Assembly: GCF_001940455.1 (NCBI RefSeq)
Contig: NZ_MKQR01000016.1
Coordinates: forward strand, 217,125 to 281,124
Source: Actinokineospora bangkokensis
GTDB taxonomy: Bacteria > Actinomycetota > Actinomycetes > Mycobacteriales > Pseudonocardiaceae
Reading direction: 5' to 3'
DNA length: 64,000 nt
The position numbers and the translations under genes were made by a program. This document shows, piece after piece, positions 49,237 to 55,932 of the stretch (position 1 is its first letter; every line of letters begins with the position of its first letter). The notes beneath the pieces are model-generated. The model saw nothing but the letters and a program-made list of their open reading frames with translations, did no database searches and had not been told where the DNA came from.

Positions 49237-50846
49237 AGCATGGCCTCCGCGATGGGACCGAGGGCGAGGGCGGGGACGAAGGTCAGCGCGGCGACGAGCA
49301 CGACGGCCCCGCCGAGCAGGCCCGCGAACAGCGGCCCGGTGGTGGGCAGGGTCCCGGCGGTCACCGGGGCCTTCTTCTGCGCGGCCAGCGACCCGGCCAG
49401 CGCGAGCACGGCGATGATCGGCACGAACCGCCCGACGGCCATGCAGACCCCGAGCGAGGCCTGGAACCAGTCGCTGGTGGCGGTGATGCCCGCGAACGCG
49501 CTGCCGTTGTTGTTCGAGGCCGACGCGTAGGCGTAGAGGACCTCCGAGAGCCCGTGCGGCCCGTCGTTGTTCAGCGCGGCGGGCGTGCCGGGCAGCACCG
49601 CCGCGATGCCCGCGCCGACCAGCAGCACGGTCGGCATGGCCAGGATGGACACGGCCGCGGCGGTGACCTCCCGGCGCCCGAGCTTCTTGCCCAGGTACTC
49701 CGGGGTGCGCCCGACCATCAGCCCGGCCAGGAACATCGCGATGATGGCCATGACCAGGATGCTGTAGAGCCCGGTGCCCACCCCGCCCGGGGTCATCTCG
49801 CCGAAGAGCATGTTGAGCAGCACCCCACCGCCGCCGAGGCCGGTGTAGCTGTCGTGCAGGGAGTTGACCGCGCCGGTGGAGGTGGCCGTGGTGGTGTTGG
49901 CGAACAGGGCCGACCCGGCGATGCCGAACCGCAGCTCCTTGCCCTCCAGCGGCCGCGCGCCGCTGGCCTCCGCCGCCCAGACCAGCGCGAGCATGGCCGC
50001 CCACAGCGCGCCCATGACGCCGAGCAGCACGTAGCCCTGCCTGCGCTCGCGCACCATGGTGCCGAACGTGCGGGTCAGGCTCACCGGGATCACCAGGATG
50101 AGGAACACCTCGATCAGGTTCGACCAGGCGTTGGGGTTCTCGAAGGGGTGGGCGGAGTTGGCGTTGAAGACGCCGCCGCCGTTGGTGCCCAGCTCCTTGA
50201 TGGCCTCCTGGCTCGCCGTGGGCGCCTGCGCGACGGTCTGCCCGTCGACGGTGACCCCGCTCTTGAGGCTCATGGTGACGCCGGTGGCGATGAGCACCAC
50301 CGCGAACACCGCGGCCAGCGGCAGCAGGACGCGGATCGTGCCGCGCACCAGGTCCACCCAGAAGTTGCCCAGCCGGTCGGTGCGCGTGCGGACGAACCCG
50401 CGCACCAGCGCGATGGCCACCGCCAGCCCGACCGCCGCGGAGACGAAGTTCTGCACCGTGAACCCGACCATTTGGACGGTGTGCCCCATGGCGTTCTCGG
50501 GCACGTACGACTGCCAGTTGGTGTTGGTCACGAAGCTGATGGCGTTGTTGAACGCCATCCCCGGCGGCACGGCCCCCCGCCCGTAGTCGAAGGGCAGCAG
50601 CCCTTGCAGGCGCTGGAGCAGGTAGAGCAGCGCGACGCCCATCACCGAGAACCCGAGCACGCCCAGGGCGTAGGTGCCCCACCGCTGCTCGGAGTCGGGG
50701 TCGACGCGCACCCACCGGTAGAGGCGGCGCTCGAACGCGGAGTGCTCCTCGCGCTCGAACACCCGCGCCATGTAGTCACCCAGCGGCCGGTAGGCCACGG
50801 CCAGCGCGAGCAGCACCAGCGCCACCTGCGCGAGACCCGCCCACAT
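49233..50846 (-). CDS. kdpA: K+-transporting ATPase subunit A
   Basis: A 537-residue channel-like subunit with four pore-loop repeats, e.g. '[17 protein letters not shown]', '[20 protein letters not shown]', '[21 protein letters not shown]' and '[14 protein letters not shown]', each holding the modified selectivity filter Gly/Asn/Thr residues. It forms the K+ path from which the ion passes into KdpB. ATG at 50846 overlaps the kdpF stop (TGATG). Confidence 0.98.
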   Translation of the reverse strand: MWAGLAQVALVLLALAVAYRPLGDYMARVFEREEHSAFERRLYRWVRVDPDSEQRWGTYALGVLGFSVMGVALLYLLQRLQGLLPFDYGRGAVPPGMAFNNAISFVTNTNWQSYVPENAMGHTVQMVGFTVQNFVSAAVGLAVAIALVRGFVRTRTDRLGNFWVDLVRGTIRVLLPLAAVFAVVLIATGVTMSLKSGVTVDGQTVAQAPTASQEAIKELGTNGGGVFNANSAHPFENPNAWSNLIEVFLILVIPVSLTRTFGTMVRERRQGYVLLGVMGALWAAMLALVWAAEASGARPLEGKELRFGIAGSALFANTTTATSTGAVNSLHDSYTGLGGGGVLLNMLFGEMTPGGVGTGLYSILVMAIIAMFLAGLMVGRTPEYLGKKLGRREVTAAAVSILAMPTVLLVGAGIAAVLPGTPAALNNDGPHGLSEVLYAYASASNNNGSAFAGITATSDWFQASLGVCMAVGRFVPIIAVLALAGSLAAQKKAPVTAGTLPTTGPLFAGLLGGAVVLVAALTFVPALALGPIAEAML

Positions 50847-50941
50847 CAGAACTTCTCCGGTCGGATCAGCGCGACGAACAGGTACACGATCAGGCCCAGG
50901 GCCACCACGCCGCCGACGGCGTTGCCCACCACCCCGCTCAC
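50846..50941 (-). CDS. kdpF: KdpF small subunit
   Basis: A 31-residue membrane peptide (GTG 50941): M-S-G-V-V-G-N-A-V-G-G, then VVALGLIVYLFVALIRPEKF. One helix ending in R-P-E-(K/R)-F is the KdpF signature; it acts as a lipid-like stabiliser of the KdpABC complex. The stop overlaps the kdpA ATG and the start overlaps the stop of the preceding small ORF. Confidence 0.93.
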   Translation of the reverse strand: MSGVVGNAVGGVVALGLIVYLFVALIRPEKF

Positions 50942-51021
50942 AACCGCTCCAACCCGCGCACCGCGAGCGCCAGACCCGCGAACACCACGATGATCAGCAG
51001 CGCATAGGCCAGGTCAGCCAC
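50938..51021 (-). CDS. 27-residue membrane peptide upstream of kdpF
   Basis: GTG at 51021 opens M-A-D-L-A-Y-A-L-L-I-I-V-V-F-A-G, then LALAVRGLERL and stop TGA that overlaps the kdpF start (GTGA). It is one hydrophobic helix with a short basic end, GAGGG about 10 bases upstream. I recall similar tiny ORFs before kdpF in other actinobacteria, but no function. It could be an extra subunit of the pump or a translational leader for kdpF. Tight coupling and membrane character support a real gene. Confidence 0.7.
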   Translation of the reverse strand: MADLAYALLIIVVFAGLALAVRGLERL

Positions 51022-51105
51022 GCCGCACCATCCCTCACACCTCGCGGCTCACCCGTTCGTGAGCACCTCGGCGTGGAGCGTGCCCCCCGGCCGCCACCGC
51101 GGTGA

Positions 51106-51159
51106 GCCCGCCTGACGGCGTCTTGACGCGGGGGACGGCGATCTTTACGCGATCCTGAC
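51106..51159. promoter_or_regulatory. four 11-bp repeats, probable KdpE-binding array
   Basis: Units GCCCGCCTGAC (51106), GGCGTCTTGAC (51117), GCGATCTTTAC (51138) and GCGATCCTGAC (51149) follow the pattern G-n-C-n-n-C-n-T-n-A-C. Adjacent pairs are 11 bp apart, the spacing bound by OmpR-family dimers. The array lies 85-138 bases upstream of the first small ORF of the kdp operon. Confidence 0.55.
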
Positions 51160-51173
51160 GCGCGCCCGGCCCC

Positions 51174-51208
51174 TCGGTGGGTCGACCCGCAGCGAGCCGA
51201 CCCACCGA
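51174..51208. terminator. hairpin at the end of the TPR gene
   Basis: TCGGTGGGTCG (51174-51184) pairs perfectly with CGACCCACCGA (51198-51208). It starts 3 bases after the stop of the leftward TPR gene and separates it from the kdp regulatory region. Confidence 0.75.
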
Positions 51209-51210
51209 CC

Positions 51211-53292
51211 TCACCCAGCGGCGGCCCGGCACCGCTCCACGGCCGACGAGACGTCCTCGTCGTCGGGGGCGGACTCGGCGGCCACCGCCAAATCCCGCAG
51301 CGCCGCGTCCCACCGGGAGGCGGCCTCGTGCAGCACGGCCCGGTTGTACCGGACCGTCGGGTCCTCCGGCGCGAGCCCCACGGCCCGGTCGAGGTCGCGC
51401 AGCGCCGCCGACGGGTCCCCCAGCTCGTGCAGCAGCGCCGCCCGCCCCACCAGCGCGGCCACCAGCTCGGGGTCCGCGGCGAGCGCGCGGTCGAAGGCGG
51501 CCAGCGCCGCGGTGGGGTCACCGGCGGCGTGCACCTGCGCGAGCACCAGGTGCAGGTGGGCGTTGTCCGGGTCCAGCGACAACCCCCGGTGGGCGTCGGC
51601 GGCGGCCGCGGCGAGGTCGTCGCGGTCGAGGTGGATCCCCGCCCGGTTCACCAGCGCGTCGACCATGTCCGGGTCCAGCTCCAGCACGTAGTCCAGGGCC
51701 GCCAGCGCCGCGTCCACCTCGTCGTGCTCCAGGAGCAGGTCCGCGCGGTTGTAGTGGGCCTCGGGGAACGGGGGCCCCAGCCGCGCGGCGCGGTCGTAGT
51801 CGGCCATGGCCTCGGCGTCACGGCCGAGGGTGTGCAGGAGGTTGCCCCGGTCGAGGTGGTAGTCGGGGTGGTTGGGGTCGATGGCGATGACGCGATCGAG
51901 GTGGGTCAGCGCCTCCTCGGCGCGGCCGAGCCTGGCCAGCAGTTGCGCCCGGTTGTGCAGCAGCACCGAGCGGTGCAGCGCGTGGTCGTCGGGGCCGATG
52001 GTGCGGTCGAGCCACTCCGCGCCCTCGGTGACCAGGCGCAGGGCCTCCTCCAGCTCGCCCAGGTGCATCTCGACCAGGGCAAGGCCGTTCTGGTGGAACA
52101 CCGTGGAGAAGACGTGGTCGTCGCTGTCGTCGGGCATCAGGCGGGAGAACGCGATGGCCTGCTTGACCAACCCCTTGGCGCGGATGTGGTCGCGGCGGTC
52201 GCGGTGCCGGGTGTGGATCATCGCGCGGGCGTAGGCGGCCTGCATGTGCGCGCGCGGCGCCTCGGAGGAGGCGACCAGCTCGTCGTAGATGTCCTCGGCC
52301 TCCTCGGTGCGGCGCAGCATCATCAGCGAGGTGGTCACCTTGGTGCTGAACATCCACCACAGGCCGAAGCTCCCCACCGGGTCGACCAGCGCCCGCCCAC
52401 GCCGCCCCAGGTCGATGGTCGCGTGGTAGAAGCCCATGTCGACGCAGTGGTTGATGGCCTCGTCCAGCGCCCGCACGCCCGCCCCGCGGGAGTCGGAGCC
52501 GTGCTCGCGGTGGAACGGCAGCGCCCCCAGCGCCGCGGACGGCTCCCCCGCCTCGGCCAGCTCGTCAGCGCGCCGGTCGTGCAGCTCCGCGCGGGCCTCG
52601 GCGGGGATCCGGGCGTACGCGTCGACGAACTCGGGCAGATCGACGGTGCAGTCCCCGGCGACGTAGGCGGCAGCGGCGGCGAGGTCGTCCATTCCAGACT
52701 GCGCGGGCGCGGGTGCGGCGATGTCGAGCCGTTCGGCGTGGTCGGCCAGCACCGCCTCCAGCGGCTCGCCCGGGTCGGTGCCGCTGTCGCACACGACCAC
52801 CGCCAGCCGCGCGGGGTCGGTGCGGCGCACCAGGGCGACCAGGAACTCCAGGTCAGTCCGGTCGGCGTCGACGACCCGCACCACCAGGCAGCGGGGCCCG
52901 GCGCCCAACTCCCGCAGCCGGGCGTGGACGAACTCGACGACACCGTGCCCGAGCCGCTGGGTGCGCACGGCCGCGTAGAAGCGGGTGCGCTCGGCCGGGA
53001 TCGCCAGCGACGTCAAAGTCTCCCGCGGCACCGCCACCACCGAGCGCAGCTCGGGCGCCACCGACAGCAGCTCCACCTGGTGCCGCTCCACCAGCTCAGC
53101 CGACGCGCCGGGCGCCAGTTGCCGCACCAGCGCGCCCGTCGCGGTGAACGGACCGCGGCGCCGGTGGGCGTCGACGGGCGGCAGCAGCGGCGCGGGGAGG
53201 TCCACACCGGACAACAGCGCGGGCAGCTCGGCGGGGTCGACGTGGCGGTCGAACCTCACCCACAGGTGGTGGGGCGCAGCGCGTCCGGACAT
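51211..53292 (-). CDS. TPR protein with degenerate AAA/STAND-like N-terminal domain
   Basis: A 693-residue protein. The first ~250 residues look like a helicase/AAA-type region ('PRCLVVRVVDADRTDLEFLVALVRRTDPARLAVVVCDSG' as a Walker-B/sensor-like strand run), but I see no Walker A. Residues about 290-690 are TPR repeats, with clear units such as 'LLARLGRAEEALTHLDRVIAIDPNHPDYHLDRGNLL' near the middle and seven or more degenerate copies after. It lies 11 bases after the M50-type peptidase gene, so it is probably part of the same peptide-processing operon as scaffold, recognition or regulatory protein. ATG 53292 has GGAGG upstream; terminator follows. Confidence 0.82.
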   Translation of the reverse strand: MSGRAAPHHLWVRFDRHVDPAELPALLSGVDLPAPLLPPVDAHRRRGPFTATGALVRQLAPGASAELVERHQVELLSVAPELRSVVAVPRETLTSLAIPAERTRFYAAVRTQRLGHGVVEFVHARLRELGAGPRCLVVRVVDADRTDLEFLVALVRRTDPARLAVVVCDSGTDPGEPLEAVLADHAERLDIAAPAPAQSGMDDLAAAAAYVAGDCTVDLPEFVDAYARIPAEARAELHDRRADELAEAGEPSAALGALPFHREHGSDSRGAGVRALDEAINHCVDMGFYHATIDLGRRGRALVDPVGSFGLWWMFSTKVTTSLMMLRRTEEAEDIYDELVASSEAPRAHMQAAYARAMIHTRHRDRRDHIRAKGLVKQAIAFSRLMPDDSDDHVFSTVFHQNGLALVEMHLGELEEALRLVTEGAEWLDRTIGPDDHALHRSVLLHNRAQLLARLGRAEEALTHLDRVIAIDPNHPDYHLDRGNLLHTLGRDAEAMADYDRAARLGPPFPEAHYNRADLLLEHDEVDAALAALDYVLELDPDMVDALVNRAGIHLDRDDLAAAAADAHRGLSLDPDNAHLHLVLAQVHAAGDPTAALAAFDRALAADPELVAALVGRAALLHELGDPSAALRDLDRAVGLAPEDPTVRYNRAVLHEAASRWDAALRDLAVAAESAPDDEDVSSAVERCRAAAG

Positions 53293-53303
53293 GGGGTGCC
53301 TCC

Positions 53304-54500
53304 TCAGGCGGGTCGGGTGCGGCGCTCGCGGCGGGCGAGCACCCCGGCGAGGACGAACTGGCCGAAGGTGAGGACCAGGAAGACCACGGCGTCGAGCAGG
53401 CCCAGCGCGCCGGGGTCCCCGGCGACCCGGTCCACCACGATGTCGAGGGTGAGCACGACCGCGGGCACGATCGCCCACGCGATGCTCGCCAGCACGAACC
53501 CGTAGCCCGCCACCAGCAACCACGCGTACCAGCGGGCGACCTCGCGGTCGCGGGGGTGCCAGTCGGACTCGTCGACGCGGGTGGCCCGGCCGCGCAGGCG
53601 GTCGAGCTTGGCGCGCAGCAGGGCGAACGCCACCGCGTGCAGGTCGACGCACCCGAGCGCCGTGCAGATGAGGTAGTACAGGTCGGTGCGCAGGAAGAAG
53701 TAGAACTGCCAGACCAGCCGCATGAGGGTGAAGAAGGCCAGCGCCAGGCAGATCCGGCCGAGCAGACCCGCATCGCCGGTGGCCGGGTCGCGCACGGCGG
53801 CGGCGAGCAGCGTCAGCCCGCCCACGCACACCGCGTCCGCGACCATCCCGGCCAGGATCGGCAGGTAGCGCTGCCTGCGCGGCACCGCGACCAACCCGTC
53901 CAGCGAGGTCTCGAACACGACGAAGATCAGCCTGCGCCCGATGCCCAGCGACGACGGGATGCCCAGCCTGCGCCCGGCGAGCGCGTGGAACCCCTCGTGC
54001 ACCAGGATCAGCGGCACCTGGCCGAACAGGGCGAACAGCTGCACCACCACCAGCGACGGCACGAAGAAGATGTGCGAGTAGCGCGGTGCCAACTCCGGCG
54101 AGCGGACCATCACCACCACCGAGGCGACCACCACCGCCGCGTACGCGACCCACGCCACCGGCGAGAACAGCGCGGCCCCCAGCCGCCGCCAGCGCACCGG
54201 GGCCGCGGCGGCCGCGGTCTCGCCCGCGCGCACCACCATCCCGAACTCGTCGAGGACCTCGACGAACTCCGCGATGTCGACGGTCTCGCCGTAGGTGCGC
54301 TCGTACCAGTCGACGGCCTCGCCCAGCGGTCCGCCCTCGGCGATCCTGGCCAGCAGCGCGGCGCCGTCGGCCGGGAACACCCCGAACTCACCGGTGTCGG
54401 CGCGCCCGATGGTCACCTCGCCGCCCGCGGCGTCCTCGGTGTGGAAGGTCAGCGGGTGCAGCGGCAGCGGACTGGCCAGGTCGAACGCGATGGCGGTCAT
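53304..54500 (-). CDS. PqqD-like domain fused to M50-type membrane zinc peptidase
   Basis: A 398-residue protein. Residues about 20-92 resemble a PqqD-like RiPP-recognition domain (GEVTIGRADTGEFGVFP, 'WYERTYGETVDIAEFVEVLDEFGMV'). Then about 8 transmembrane segments with the zinc motif HEGFH (168-172) in 'LILVHEGFHALAGRRLGIP' and a likely third ligand Asp273 in 'FFLRTDLYYLICTALGCVDLHA'. This is the architecture of 'putative peptide zinc metalloprotease' proteins. It would cleave a peptide bound through its N-terminal domain, in or near the membrane. ATG 54500 has GAGGGG 5 bases upstream; a small precursor-like gene lies just upstream. Confidence 0.85.
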   Translation of the reverse strand: MTAIAFDLASPLPLHPLTFHTEDAAGGEVTIGRADTGEFGVFPADGAALLARIAEGGPLGEAVDWYERTYGETVDIAEFVEVLDEFGMVVRAGETAAAAAPVRWRRLGAALFSPVAWVAYAAVVVASVVVMVRSPELAPRYSHIFFVPSLVVVQLFALFGQVPLILVHEGFHALAGRRLGIPSSLGIGRRLIFVVFETSLDGLVAVPRRQRYLPILAGMVADAVCVGGLTLLAAAVRDPATGDAGLLGRICLALAFFTLMRLVWQFYFFLRTDLYYLICTALGCVDLHAVAFALLRAKLDRLRGRATRVDESDWHPRDREVARWYAWLLVAGYGFVLASIAWAIVPAVVLTLDIVVDRVAGDPGALGLLDAVVFLVLTFGQFVLAGVLARRERRTRPA

Positions 54501-54521
54501 GCTCACCCCTCGGTGGTGGGA

Positions 54522-54555
54522 GGTGGTCCCCCGGCCCGCGGGCCGGGGGACCACC
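54522..54555. terminator. 34-bp perfect palindrome between precursor and peptidase genes
   Basis: The 17-base arm GGTGGTCCCCCGGCCCG (54522-54538) is followed directly by its exact complement. In the leftward transcript it forms a very stable hairpin between the 29-residue gene (stop 54580) and the peptidase gene (ATG 54500). No U tract follows, so it may act as an attenuator or RNA-processing/stability element giving more precursor than enzyme. Confidence 0.75.
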
Positions 54556-54579
54556 GGTGCTACCGGACGACCGACCGGG

Positions 54580-54669
54580 TCAGTTCGGCCAGCACAGCGG
54601 GGTCGCGTAGCCCGCGGCCGCGGTGGTCAGGCGGACGGTGCCGGCCTTGCGGACCTTGATCTTCTTCAT
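54580..54669 (-). CDS. 29-residue peptide, candidate RiPP precursor
   Basis: ATG 54669 with GGAGG 7 bases upstream opens a 29-codon gene ending TGA at 54580. N-terminal part M-K-K-I-K-V-R-K-A-G-T-V-R-L (basic, leader-like), C-terminal part T-T-A-A-A-G-Y-A-T-P-L-C-W-P-N (one Cys, Trp and two Pro). Its position, one gene before a PqqD-like/M50 peptidase and a TPR protein, and the strong hairpin after it suggest a ribosomally made peptide processed by these proteins. I do not recognise a named family. Confidence 0.7.
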   Translation of the reverse strand: MKKIKVRKAGTVRLTTAAAGYATPLCWPN

Positions 54670-54794
54670 GGGAGCCTCCGCTCATCGGTGACGTGCCCGA
54701 CCGGACCGGCAGGGGGCCCGGCGGCCACAGGGAGCCCAGCGCGCCCGGTACCCGGGAGGAGCGTCCGGGAGACCGAACCGCTTGTGCCCCACCC

Positions 54795-54823
54795 ACTCTC
54801 ATCCCGAGGCGGTGCCGGGTCAA
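54795..54823 (-). promoter_or_regulatory. possible promoter of the peptide operon
   Basis: Read leftward: TTGACC (54823-54818), 17 bp, then GAGAGT (54800-54795). The -35 is good, the -10 poor. It lies about 125 bases before the 29-residue gene. The rest of the 318-bp gap (54670-54987) shows no gene, only a short dyad CCGGCGTTAACACCGG (54910-54925) that may belong to the divergent secreted-protein gene. Confidence 0.3.
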
Positions 54824-54987
54824 TGCAGCGGCCCGGTCAGCTTCCGGACGCCCGCCGCGGTCACGAAGCTGACCTTGCGCGCGGGCGCCGTCGCCCTTCT
54901 GTCCGGTTTCCGGCGTTAACACCGGGATCAACCGCAGCGATGAAGCCGAGCGTGTCGTACACCAGCAACCCCGGGGGACGGAACCAC

Positions 54988-55914
54988 ATGCGCACCACAG
55001 CACGCGCGACCGCGGTCGTCGCGGCCGCACTCGCCGCGACCGCGGCGCTGACCGGCGTCGCGAGCGCCAAGGGCGGCTCGATCGGCGGCAGCGGCCCGCA
55101 GTACTACCTCAACGACTCGTTGTCGGGCTCGGCCAACCGGGTGTTCGTCTACGGCGACCCGGCCGACGAGGTATTCTTCGGCGACTTCGACGGCAACGGC
55201 ACCGACACCCCCATGATCCGCCGCGCGGGCACCTTCTACGTCCGCAACAGCCTGTCCTCGGGCCCCGCCGACGCGGTCTACGCCTACGGCAACCCCGGCG
55301 ACGTCATCCTCACCGGCGACTGGGACGGCAACGGCACCGACACCCCCGCCGTCCGCCGCGGCGGGGTCTACTACATCAAGAACTCCACCGGCAGCGGCCC
55401 GGCCGACGCCGTGATCGCCTACGGCGACCCGGGCGACCAGGTGCTCGTGGGCGACTGGAACGCCGACGGCGTCGACACCCTCACCGTGCGCCGGGGCGGG
55501 GTGTACTACGTCAAGAACTCCATCTCCGGCGGCAACGCCGACGCGGTGGTGGCCTACGGCGACCCGGGCGACCGCGTGCTGGTGGGCGACTGGGACGGCA
55601 ACGGCACCGACACCCTGGGCATCCGCCGGGGCGGGACGTACTACCTCCGCAACAGCCTGTCCTCCGGCCCGGCCGAGTCGGTCTTCGGCTACGGCAACCC
55701 CGGCGACACGGTGTTCGTCGGGGACTGGGACGGCAACGGCACCGACACCCTGGGCGCGCGCCGCCCGGTCAACCCCGGTGACTCCAAGAACTGCACGGAC
55801 TTCCGCACCCAGCGCGAGGCCCAGGCGTGGTTCGACTACTACTTCCCCTACTACGGCGACGTCGCGGGCCTCGACTCAGACCGCGACGGCATCGCCTGCG
55901 AGCTGAACCCCTGA
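54988..55914 (+). CDS. secreted repeat protein with C-terminal excalibur domain
   Basis: A 308-residue exported protein. The signal peptide (ATAVVAAALAATAALTGVAS-A) is followed by five repeats of about 42 residues, each like 'YYLRNSLSSGPA...YGNPGDTVFVGDWDGNGTDTLGIRRGG', with D-x-D-G-N-G calcium-binding loops (FG-GAP/VCBS-like beta-propeller blades). The end is an excalibur domain, 'NCTDFRTQREAQAWFDYY' and DSDRDGIACE with two Cys and an Asp-rich loop. Probably an extracellular Ca2+-binding surface protein; no enzymatic motif. ATG 54988, divergent from the peptide operon. Confidence 0.9.
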   Translation: MRTTARATAVVAAALAATAALTGVASAKGGSIGGSGPQYYLNDSLSGSANRVFVYGDPADEVFFGDFDGNGTDTPMIRRAGTFYVRNSLSSGPADAVYAYGNPGDVILTGDWDGNGTDTPAVRRGGVYYIKNSTGSGPADAVIAYGDPGDQVLVGDWNADGVDTLTVRRGGVYYVKNSISGGNADAVVAYGDPGDRVLVGDWDGNGTDTLGIRRGGTYYLRNSLSSGPAESVFGYGNPGDTVFVGDWDGNGTDTLGARRPVNPGDSKNCTDFRTQREAQAWFDYYFPYYGDVAGLDSDRDGIACELNP

Positions 55915-55932
55915 CGTGACGAGGGCGGTGCG

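Noticed and set aside
46588-49530. 980-codon open frame on the + strand
   Set aside because: Antisense to kdpC and kdpB, whose catalytic motifs are certain.
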